Source: UBA10649 sp044233495
GTDB taxonomy: Bacteria; Actinomycetota; Actinomycetes; S36-B12
Direction: 5' to 3'
DNA: 12,188 bases
Assembly (NCBI GenBank): GCA_044233495.1
Contig: JBIIJX010000054.1
Span: 1-12,188 of the forward strand
The notes beneath the pieces are model-generated. The model had not been told where the DNA came from, did not search any database, and saw only the letters and a program-made list of their open reading frames with translations. The translations under genes were made by a program, and so were the position numbers. How positions within the stretch are numbered: the first letter of the stretch is position 1; every line of letters begins with the position of its first letter. This document shows, one piece after another, positions 1 to 6,095 of the stretch.

Positions 1-2
1 CC

Positions 3-59
3 GAGCGATGGGCGGTGACCGCTCGTCGGGCGCGGCATCCGTTCGATGAAGAGGTGTGA
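3..59 (+). CDS. 3' end of an unidentified gene upstream of moeA (partial)
   Basis: This frame is open from the left edge and ends at TGA 57-59, giving about 18 codons with the C-terminal residues RRARHPFDEEV. The stop overlaps the proposed moeA start as TGATG, a classic sign of translational coupling, so the two genes probably form an operon. The fragment is too short to assign a family. In actinobacteria moeA often follows other molybdenum-cofactor genes (for example a MobA-like nucleotidyltransferase or a small companion protein), but that is context only. A second frame closes at TGA 47-49 and cannot be excluded. Confidence 0.45.
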   Translation, partial: ERWAVTARRARHPFDEEV

Positions 60-1234
60 TGGCGATCCTGCGTGAGGCGCACTGGTCCGAGGCACGGGCG
101 GCAGCCCATGTGATCGCCACGCGCCTTCCGTCTGAGCTGGTGCGCGTCGACGACCTCGACGGCCGTGTGCTCGGTGCCGACGCCCGGGCGATGTGCCGGC
201 TGCCGTCCTTCGACTCCTCGGCGATGGATGGCTGGGCCGTCAGCGGCCCGTCACCCTGGCTCATCGTCGGGGATGTGCCCGCAGGGAATCCGTGGAACCG
301 CACGCTGTCGCGCGGCGAGGCCGTGCGGATCGCCACGGGCGCGGTGGTGCCGGAGGGCGTCGAGGCCGTGCTCCGGTGGGAGGACGCCACGGTCGACGGC
401 GCCACGGTCAGTGGACTCGCGACGGCCGGCGCTGACATCCGTCCCGCAGGCGAGGAGTGCGAGGTCGGCGACCTCGTCGCGCGGGCCGGCACCGACATCG
501 GGCCAGCCCTGGCCGGATTCCTCGCGGCCACCGGGCACGACGTTGTCGAGGTCACCCGGCGCCCGCGTGTCGTCGTGGTCCTGCTCGGCGACGAGCTCCT
601 CGCCGAGGGGGTCCCGGCCGCGGGGCGCGTGCGCGACTCGCTGGGCCCGCAGCTGCCGGGATGGGTGGCCCGCACCGGGGCGCAGGTCGTGCGCCGGGAG
701 CAGGTGGACGACGATCCGGCCTCCGTGCACCGGGTCCTCGCGGCGGCCGTCGCGGACGCCGATCTCGTCATCACCACCGGGGGCACCGCCGACGGCCCGC
801 GTGACCATGTGCGCAGTGCCATTGACGCCCTGCACGGCCGGCTCGTGGTCGACCGCGTCGCCGTGCGCCCCGGGCACCCGATGCTCCTCGCCGCCGTGCC
901 GGGTGGCGACGGCCTTCCCGTCCCCGTGGTGAGCCTGCCGGGCAATCCCCACTCCGCGGTCGTCGGCTTCGTCACCCTCGCGGTGCCCGCCTTGGACGCA
1001 CTGCTCGGTCGATCCCCGTCCCCCCTCGAGCGCGTTCGCACGGCTGACGAGCTGCGTGCACCCGTCGGTCACACGCGGCTGATCGCCGGGACGATCGTCG
1101 ACGGGGCCTTCGTGCTGTCCCCGTACGGGGGATCGGCCATGCTGCGCGGGCTGGCCCGCTCCAGCGGCTTCGCGGTGGTCGCAGAGCGCCTCGTGCCTGC
1201 AGGTGCACAGGTGGAATGGCTGCCGCTGCCGTGA
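59..1234 (+). CDS. moeA: Molybdopterin molybdenumtransferase MoeA
   Basis: MoeA inserts molybdate into adenylylated molybdopterin, the last step of molybdenum-cofactor synthesis in the cytoplasm. The 391-residue product is full length for the family. Motifs in order: SAMDGWAV near residues 54-61 (Asp57 matches the conserved catalytic-region Asp), RIATGAVVPEG at 90-100, GDEL at 177-180, VRDSLGPQLPGW at 191-202, TTGGTADGPRDHV at 239-251, VRPGHPMLLA at 269-278 and LPGNPHSA at 293-300. The usual TTGGVSVG signature is replaced by TTGGTADGP, a variant I associate with actinobacterial MoeA proteins, so activity is still expected. ATG59 is preferred over GTG56 because GAAGAGG (48-54) lies 4 nt before it and the upstream stop overlaps it. 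A MoeA paralogue with a regulatory role cannot be ruled out from one copy. Confidence 0.93.
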   Translation: MAILREAHWSEARAAAHVIATRLPSELVRVDDLDGRVLGADARAMCRLPSFDSSAMDGWAVSGPSPWLIVGDVPAGNPWNRTLSRGEAVRIATGAVVPEGVEAVLRWEDATVDGATVSGLATAGADIRPAGEECEVGDLVARAGTDIGPALAGFLAATGHDVVEVTRRPRVVVVLLGDELLAEGVPAAGRVRDSLGPQLPGWVARTGAQVVRREQVDDDPASVHRVLAAAVADADLVITTGGTADGPRDHVRSAIDALHGRLVVDRVAVRPGHPMLLAAVPGGDGLPVPVVSLPGNPHSAVVGFVTLAVPALDALLGRSPSPLERVRTADELRAPVGHTRLIAGTIVDGAFVLSPYGGSAMLRGLARSSGFAVVAERLVPAGAQVEWLPLP

Positions 1235-1261
1235 GGGCCGACCGCCGCCGATCGCCGTCGC

Positions 1262-1267
1262 TACTGT
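1262..1267 (+). promoter_or_regulatory. Candidate -10 box of a leaderless transcript (TDT transporter gene)
   Basis: TACTGT fits the actinobacterial -10 consensus TANNNT and ends 6 nt before the GTG start at 1274, so transcription would begin at or next to the start codon. No Shine-Dalgarno sequence lies in the 39-nt gap after moeA. I see no good -35 hexamer at 16-18 nt upstream. This suggests a promoter separate from moeA. Confidence 0.4.
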
Positions 1268-1273
1268 GACACC

Positions 1274-2371
1274 GTGAGTGAGCCCGCCGCGTCGGCACAG
1301 GAGCGGTTGCGCTCGCATCCGGGATGGTTCAGCGGCGTCATGGGAACGGCGGCCCTGGCCGTCGCCGCCTTTCGGCTGCCCGACGATGCCGGTGTCCCCG
1401 GGACCGGTTTCCGGGTGCTCGGCTGGGTGCTGCTGTCGGTTGCGATCCTGGCCATCGTCGCGATAATCGTCGCGAACGCGCAGGCACGGACTTCCTGGTC
1501 GGTGATCTGGGGCGAGTTGCGCTCACGTCAGCGCGGTCCCGCATACGCGGCGGTGCCCGGTTCCATCCTCATGATCGTCCTCGCCCTCGAGGCAGGTCTG
1601 CCGCGGATCTCCGACTATGCCGCTGTGGGCTGGATCCTCGTCATGGTCACGGTGATCGTCGCGGTCGCCGACCTCCTGCTGACCCTCGTGTTCTTCTCCT
1701 CCGTGATCTCGAACCCGGGTGCATCACAGGACGACGACGTCTCCGGCGTGTGGTTCATGCCGCAGACCGTCCTGCTGCTGTCCGCCGCGGCCTTCGCACG
1801 CCTGTGCACCACCGGCAGCACCCCGCTCGACGACTTCGCCGCCCCGCTCGCGGTGCTCTTCCTCGGTGCAGGGTTCGTGCTGTTCCTCTTCATCGGCACC
1901 CTGGTGCTGCGTCGGCTCGTCGCCGCGCCGCTGGCACCGACGTCGGGCGTCCCGACCGCATGGATCCTCATGAGCCCGAGTGCGGCATCGGCAGTGGCGT
2001 TCATCGCCCTTCCAGGCGTCACGCCCACCCTCCTCGGTCTGCCACCGTCCTCCGTCACACCCGTGACAACCCTCGTCGCCGGCATGATGATCGGGTTCAG
2101 CCTCTGGTGGCTCCTGGTCGTAGGGATCCTGACGGCCGGGCGGGGTCGCGCCTACCTGACGTTCAGTCCGTCCTCCTGGAGCTACGTCTTCCCGATTGCG
2201 GCGGTAGCCGTGGCGAGCGCTGATCTCGCTCAGGCCTGGAGCTCGCCCCTGCTGGTCGTGCTGGCGATCCTCATGGCGATTCTCGGCCTGGTCAGCTGGA
2301 TCGTCATCGGCGTCGTCTCGCTGCGCTGGATCGAAGCGCGGCGACGGAGCGAGCCGCAGACGAGCAAGTAG
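1274..2371 (+). CDS. TDT/SLAC1-type anion transporter (TehA-like), substrate unknown
   Basis: Integral membrane protein of 365 residues with about ten hydrophobic segments, matching the ten-helix tellurite-resistance/dicarboxylate transporter (TDT) fold shared by bacterial TehA, plant SLAC1 and the sulfite pump Ssu1. Family cues are the N-terminal PGWFSGVMGTAALA (residues 16-29), the FSLWWL segment near 275-280, where TehA and SLAC1 carry a pore-gating Phe (Phe275 is the candidate here), and FSPSSWSYVFPIA at 297-309. Helices lie roughly at 48-68, 93-108, 117-143, 160-177, 189-213, 228-248, 262-288, 303-320 and 324-350. GTG1274 is the only credible start and lacks a Shine-Dalgarno sequence. 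Likely cargo is a small anion such as sulfite, nitrate, chloride or a dicarboxylate; the sequence does not decide. The neighbour moeA makes an oxyanion plausible but this is inference. Confidence 0.82.
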   Translation: MSEPAASAQERLRSHPGWFSGVMGTAALAVAAFRLPDDAGVPGTGFRVLGWVLLSVAILAIVAIIVANAQARTSWSVIWGELRSRQRGPAYAAVPGSILMIVLALEAGLPRISDYAAVGWILVMVTVIVAVADLLLTLVFFSSVISNPGASQDDDVSGVWFMPQTVLLLSAAAFARLCTTGSTPLDDFAAPLAVLFLGAGFVLFLFIGTLVLRRLVAAPLAPTSGVPTAWILMSPSAASAVAFIALPGVTPTLLGLPPSSVTPVTTLVAGMMIGFSLWWLLVVGILTAGRGRAYLTFSPSSWSYVFPIAAVAVASADLAQAWSSPLLVVLAILMAILGLVSWIVIGVVSLRWIEARRRSEPQTSK

Positions 2372-2413
2372 CCTGCGACTGCGCCCGAAGCCAGTGGCGC
2401 CGGGACTCATCCG

Positions 2414-2420
2414 AAGGGAG
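2414..2420 (+). promoter_or_regulatory. Ribosome binding site that fixes the AI-2E transporter start
   Basis: AAGGGAG is a good Shine-Dalgarno match 9 nt before ATG2430. It argues against the in-frame GTG at 2394, which would add 12 residues and lacks such a site. Confidence 0.6.
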
Positions 2421-2429
2421 CGCTCAGGT

Positions 2430-3605
2430 ATGGAACCCTCGTCGTCACAGGCTCCTCAGCCACAGACCCGCACGCAGGTGACCTTCGATCCCGCGAACCT
2501 CTGGCGTTCCGGCCTTGTCGTGCTGGCCGTCGTCGCCCTCGGCCTGTTCCTGTACTTCGTCCTGGATGACGGCGGCGGCGTGATCTTCACGGTGCTGATG
2601 TCGTGGTTCGCTGCCATCGCCATGGCCCCCGCGGTGAACTGGCTCTCCCGCTGGATGAGGCGCGGGGTTGCGACCATGGTGGTGATGGGCTCGGCCCTGC
2701 TGTTCGCGGCCGTCTTCTTCCTCCTCTTCGGAGCACTCCTCGTCGATCAGATGGTGCAGCTGATCATGCTGATCCCCGAACTCATCGACGAGACCATCAC
2801 GTGGATCAACGTGACATTCAATCTCGAGCTCTCCCAGGGCTCCATCCTCGAGATGTCCGGGCTCAGCACCGAGCAGCTCGCCACGGCTGCAGCGAGCATC
2901 GGCGTCAGCCTGCTGTCGTTCGTGGTGTCGGTCGTGGGCAGTGTCTTCGGGATCTTCACCTTCGCGCTCTTCACGTTCTACCTCTCCGCCGACATGCCGA
3001 GGTTCGAACGCTGGATCGCTGGCCTGTTCCCACCGCGCATGCAGGACATCGTGTTCACGGTGTGGACGACGACCGCGAAGAAGACCGGCGGCTACATCGG
3101 AGCCCGCGTGATCCTGGCGGGCATCAACTCGTCCACCAGCGCCGTCGTGTTCTTCTTCATCGGGATGCCCTACTGGCTTCCGCTCGCCCTGTGGACCGGC
3201 ATCGTCGCCCAGTTCGTGCCGACGATCGGCACCTACATCGCGATCGTGCTGCCCGTGATCGTCGGCCTGCTGAGCGGCACCCCGTGGGTCGGCGTCGCGG
3301 CGCTGATCTGGGCGATCGTCTACCAGCAGGTGGAGAACCTCACGATCGAGCCGAAGATCAGCGCACGCGCCGTCGACGTCAATCCCGCGGTCGCCTTCGG
3401 TGCGGTGCTCCTCGGTGCCGCACTGTTCGGAGTCGCCGGTGCGTTCCTCGCCGTTCCCGTCGCTGCGATGCTGCTGGCCCTGCTGCAGACCTACGGCAGG
3501 AGGTACGAGCTGCTTCCGCAGGTGCTCGAGAAGCAGTCCCGCGACTACGAGCGGGGGAGGAATGCCCCTGCCCCCAGGGAGCCCACGGAGCCCACGGAGA
3601 GCTGA
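2430..3605 (+). CDS. AI-2E family transporter (PerM/TqsA-like membrane protein)
   Basis: Product of 391 residues with the AI-2E (PF01594) layout: hydrophobic pairs near 28-45 and 50-70, a helix at 82-105, an amphipathic region at 106-155 without membrane character, then helices at 158-185, 224-245, 250-280, 284-298 and 316-352. Family motifs are QFVPTIGTYIA at 261-271, YQQVENLTIEPKI at 298-310 and the alanine/glycine-rich GAVLLGAALFGVAGAFLAVP at 324-343. The family covers AI-2 exporters, Na+/H+ antiporters and many members of unknown cargo, so no specific substrate is claimed. A short charged tail contains a tandem EPT repeat (DNA 3578-3599). The gene lies 58 nt after the TDT gene and could be co-transcribed with it. 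It converges on the SDR gene with only 3 nt between the two stop codons. Confidence 0.88.
   Translation: MEPSSSQAPQPQTRTQVTFDPANLWRSGLVVLAVVALGLFLYFVLDDGGGVIFTVLMSWFAAIAMAPAVNWLSRWMRRGVATMVVMGSALLFAAVFFLLFGALLVDQMVQLIMLIPELIDETITWINVTFNLELSQGSILEMSGLSTEQLATAAASIGVSLLSFVVSVVGSVFGIFTFALFTFYLSADMPRFERWIAGLFPPRMQDIVFTVWTTTAKKTGGYIGARVILAGINSSTSAVVFFFIGMPYWLPLALWTGIVAQFVPTIGTYIAIVLPVIVGLLSGTPWVGVAALIWAIVYQQVENLTIEPKISARAVDVNPAVAFGAVLLGAALFGVAGAFLAVPVAAMLLALLQTYGRRYELLPQVLEKQSRDYERGRNAPAPREPTEPTES
3578..3599 (+). repeat. 9-bp tandem repeat at the 3' end of the AI-2E gene
   Basis: The unit GGAGCCCAC occurs at 3578-3586 and 3587-3595, followed by a partial GGAG at 3596-3599. It encodes EPTEPTE in the hydrophilic tail. 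The unit is a multiple of three, so copy-number slippage would keep the frame. Confidence 0.75.
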
Positions 3606-3608
3606 GCC

Positions 3609-4376
3609 TCAGTTCGTCGGACCGCCGGCCACGTAGATGACCTGACCGGAGACGAACGAGGCACCGTCGGATGCGAGAAATGACGCCACGTTCGCGACGT
3701 CCTCGGGCACCCCGACACGGCGAACCGGTGTCTGGGCGGCAACGCCCGACGTGAACTCGTCGAAGTCCACGCCCATCCGCTCTGCGGTGGCCCGGGTCAT
3801 CTCCGATGCGATGAAGCCCGGGGCTATGGCGTTGGCGGTGACCCCGAAGGGGCCCAGCTCGATGGCCACGGTCTTGGTGAACCCCTGGAGCCCGGCCTTG
3901 GCCGCGGAGTAGTTGACCTGCCCGCGGTTGCCCAGCGAGGAGATGCTGCTGAGGGAGATGACCCGCCCCCACTTGGCCGCGACCATGTGGCTCTGCACTG
4001 CGCGGGTCAGGAGGAAGGCTCCGCGCAGGTGCACGTTCATGACCGCGTCCCAGTCATCGAGGGTCATCTTGAAGAGCAGGTTGTCGCGCAGGATTCCCGC
4101 GTTGTTGACCAGCACCGTCGGTGCACCAAGCTCACCCGTCGTACGAGCGACTGCGTCGGCCACCTGCTGCTCATCGGTGACATCCGCGCGGATGGCGATG
4201 GCGCTGCCCCCGTCTGAGGTGATCTGCCGGGCCGTCTCCTGAGCACCGGCCTCGTCCATGTCGAGCAGGGCCACGGCCATGCCGTCCTGCGAGAAGCGCC
4301 GTGCGATGGCGGCGCCGATGCCTCGGGCCGCCCCGGTGATGAGCGCGATGCGGGCCATGGCGTCAGTCCGACTCAT
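3609..4376 (-). CDS. SDR family oxidoreductase, FabG-like
   Basis: Classical short-chain dehydrogenase of 255 residues, a soluble NAD(P)-dependent ketoreductase or alcohol dehydrogenase. The Rossmann glycine motif TGAARGIG is at 14-21, NNAG at 91-94, Asn114, and the catalytic Ser143, Tyr156 and Lys160 sit in SLSSIS...NYSAAK with the FabG spacing (Tyr minus 13, Tyr plus 4). Asp39 at the end of strand beta-2 (LLDMD) usually favours NAD(H) over NADP(H). This is unlike housekeeping FabG and suggests a catabolic or secondary 3-hydroxyacyl/3-oxoacyl enzyme rather than core fatty acid synthesis. Two starts are possible: ATG4376, which overlaps the upstream Pr6Pr gene by 14 nt, and ATG4358 (MARIALITG), which leaves a 4-nt gap. 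Neither has a strong Shine-Dalgarno site, so coupled translation with the upstream gene is likely. Confidence 0.9.
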   Translation of the reverse strand: MSRTDAMARIALITGAARGIGAAIARRFSQDGMAVALLDMDEAGAQETARQITSDGGSAIAIRADVTDEQQVADAVARTTGELGAPTVLVNNAGILRDNLLFKMTLDDWDAVMNVHLRGAFLLTRAVQSHMVAAKWGRVISLSSISSLGNRGQVNYSAAKAGLQGFTKTVAIELGPFGVTANAIAPGFIASEMTRATAERMGVDFDEFTSGVAAQTPVRRVGVPEDVANVASFLASDGASFVSGQVIYVAGGPTN

Positions 4377-5097
4377 CCTCGGCGCGGGTCAGGCGAGCCA
4401 TCACTCGATCCAGGCCGAGGAGCACGTAGCCGAGGATGATCGCGACGATCAGGATCACGCCGATGAAGCTGAGGACCGACACCCATCCGTTGGTGGCGAC
4501 GTCGAGGAAGGGATAGGGGTAGGCGCCGATGACCTGCCCGCGGATCAGGGCATAGGCGGCCCACAGGAGGGGCAGCACGAGTGCGGCGAACACCGTGCCC
4601 TGGCGCACGAGGCGACGCGGACCGGCGATGAGCCACACGAGCGGCGTGACGATGGGCATTACGACGTGCACCATCATGTTGCTCAGGGCGTCCCAGCCCT
4701 CCTTGCCGCCCTCAGCGAGAAGGGCGTTGTAGACCACTCCCGTCACGATGATCATCAGCACGGTGTCGAGCCGCAGTGCGCGCCACACGCTGCCGACGCG
4801 GTCGGGCCGCGTGAACAGGCGCGGGCGCAGGATGAGCACCGTGATCACGATCGCGCCGACCACGTTGCTCACGATCGTGAAGTAGGTGCTCCAGTCGAGG
4901 AATCGCTCGAGGGGAGTGTCGACCCCTTCCGGGACGTTGCCGAGGAGGGTCGGCTTCGCGGGGTCGAAGTCGTCGACGTAGTAGCCGCTCAGGTTGAGCG
5001 TGAGGGACAGGAGCACCGCCGCCCACGCGAGGATGGCGTTCAGGATGAGCAGGATGCGTCCGTAGGAAGGCATCGTCGGCGAAGACGGTGTGGTCAT
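4363..5097 (-). CDS. Pr6Pr family membrane protein
   Basis: A 244-residue integral membrane protein with about six helices (near 13-35, 70-90, 108-128, 138-158, 166-186 and 205-229). It matches the Pr6Pr family through YFTIVSN at 72-78, the conserved Asn140, His144 and Pro148 in LSNMMVHVVMPIVTP, and YPYPFLDV at 193-200. I know of no established biochemical function for the bacterial members, so none is assigned. The gene ends inside or just before the SDR gene on the same strand, which suggests one transcript. It lies 75 nt downstream of the potassium-channel gene but has its own candidate leaderless promoter. Confidence 0.82.
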   Translation of the reverse strand: MTTPSSPTMPSYGRILLILNAILAWAAVLLSLTLNLSGYYVDDFDPAKPTLLGNVPEGVDTPLERFLDWSTYFTIVSNVVGAIVITVLILRPRLFTRPDRVGSVWRALRLDTVLMIIVTGVVYNALLAEGGKEGWDALSNMMVHVVMPIVTPLVWLIAGPRRLVRQGTVFAALVLPLLWAAYALIRGQVIGAYPYPFLDVATNGWVSVLSFIGVILIVAIILGYVLLGLDRVMARLTRAEDESD

Positions 5098-5105
5098 GGA
5101 CGGCC

Positions 5106-5111
5106 ACGCTA
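5106..5111 (-). promoter_or_regulatory. Candidate -10 box of a leaderless transcript (Pr6Pr gene)
   Basis: Read on the minus strand the hexamer is TAGCGT (TANNNT), 8 nt before ATG5097. The only purine-rich stretch, GGAGGG, is 16 nt from the start codon, too far to act as a Shine-Dalgarno site. No clear -35 element is visible. Confidence 0.38.
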
Positions 5112-5172
5112 CGCCCTCCGGAGCCTCGCGACCCCTATTTCCGTGCCTCTGGCCCCGAGCTGCCTCAGCCGC

Positions 5173-6021
5173 CTAGGGCCGGCGCTGCTCGAGCAGCGCC
5201 TCGAGGTCCCGGATGGCCAGCTGCTGCTGCGTGTTGAGGTCCTTCAGGGCCTGCAGTTGCTCCTGGATGCTCGGCTGCTCGGTCTCCCGCCTGCCCCTGC
5301 GCGGCGACAGGAAGAAGTTGGCGAGGTAGCCGGTCAGTGTGCCGAAGATGCCCACGCCGACGAGGATCACCAGCGCACCGAGGATGCGTCCGCCGTTCGT
5401 GACGGGGTACTGGTCGCCGTACCCGACCGTGGCCATGGTCACGACCATGAACCACAGCGAGTCGGAGGCCGTCGTGATGTTGGCTCCCTCGGCAGGGGCC
5501 TCGATCGCCAGCATGCCGAGGCTGCCGAACTCCAGCACGAGGATCGAGATGAACACGAGCGTGAACAGGGCACTGTCGGCGCGGTCCTTGATCAGGGCCA
5601 GGCCCAGGCTCCGCCAGCCGTACTCCTTGATGAGCTGGTGGACCTTGATGAGGCGGAACAGGCGCAGGATGTTCGTCTGAGAGAAGGGCAGGCTCGACAG
5701 GAGGTCCGCCCACCCGTAGCCGCGGAAGAAGTAGTCCTTCTTGGAGGGCGCGGTGAGGAATCGGAAGATGAAGTCGAGTGCGAAGAATGTGGTGAGGACG
5801 AAGTTCATCAGGCTCAGGATCTGGCTGAGATTCGGATCCTTGGTGATGAACAGGAGCACGAGGTTGACGAGCGACAGGATCGACAGCAGACCCATGAAGA
5901 TCTCGTAACTGGGGTTCTGCAGCTTCTCGCGCATGGCGGCGCGGCGGGCCGCGTCCTTCCCGGACCCGTCCGACCGCTCAGGCGCAATCGGAGGCTCCGG
6001 CTCTCCCGCGACGTCTGCCAT
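5173..6021 (-). CDS. Voltage-gated-type potassium channel (ion transporter family)
   Basis: A 282-residue six-helix channel subunit, expected to form tetramers in the plasma membrane. S1 lies near 40-60, S2 at 68-90, S3 at 98-112, S4 at 114-132, S5 at 148-173, the pore helix and filter at 187-203 and S6 at 211-238. The filter TMATVGYGD (195-203) is the K+ signature. S4 (NILRLFRLIKVHQLIK) has only two Arg and a few Lys, fewer charges than in strongly voltage-gated channels, so its voltage dependence is uncertain. The N-terminal 35 residues are hydrophilic. After S6 a basic stretch RRGRR is followed by a predicted coiled coil at about 251-279, probably a tetramerisation tail; there is no RCK or cyclic-nucleotide domain. 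No proper Shine-Dalgarno site precedes ATG6021. The gene is divergent from the FAD/GcvT gene across 74 nt. Confidence 0.9.
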   Translation of the reverse strand: MADVAGEPEPPIAPERSDGSGKDAARRAAMREKLQNPSYEIFMGLLSILSLVNLVLLFITKDPNLSQILSLMNFVLTTFFALDFIFRFLTAPSKKDYFFRGYGWADLLSSLPFSQTNILRLFRLIKVHQLIKEYGWRSLGLALIKDRADSALFTLVFISILVLEFGSLGMLAIEAPAEGANITTASDSLWFMVVTMATVGYGDQYPVTNGGRILGALVILVGVGIFGTLTGYLANFFLSPRRGRRETEQPSIQEQLQALKDLNTQQQLAIRDLEALLEQRRP

Positions 6022-6083
6022 GGCCCCATCCTGTCCCAGCGGCGTCCGGATGCCCTGCAGTCACACACCTCACTACGCTGCCC

Positions 6084-6092
6084 GAGGGAGGA
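6084..6092 (+). promoter_or_regulatory. Ribosome binding site of the FAD/GcvT gene
   Basis: GAGGGAGGA ends 3 nt before ATG6096 and is the strongest Shine-Dalgarno-like stretch in the 74-nt divergent gap. A TACGCT hexamer at 6074-6079 fits TANNNT but would start transcription inside this site, so I do not call it as the promoter. Confidence 0.6.
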
Positions 6093-6095
6093 CGG

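Noticed and set aside
2..49. Alternative upstream frame ending at TGA 47-49
   Set aside because: It has no overlap with a start codon; the frame ending at 57-59 has the TGATG arrangement with moeA. Not fully excluded.
251..1318. Minus-strand open frame of 355 codons antisense to moeA
   Set aside because: Composition is a shadow of moeA codons and it crosses into the next gene; no motif found.
2394..2429. GTG2394 as start of the AI-2E transporter
   Set aside because: It adds 12 residues (APGLIRRERSG...) read through the ribosome binding site region; ATG2430 has AAGGGAG at 9 nt.
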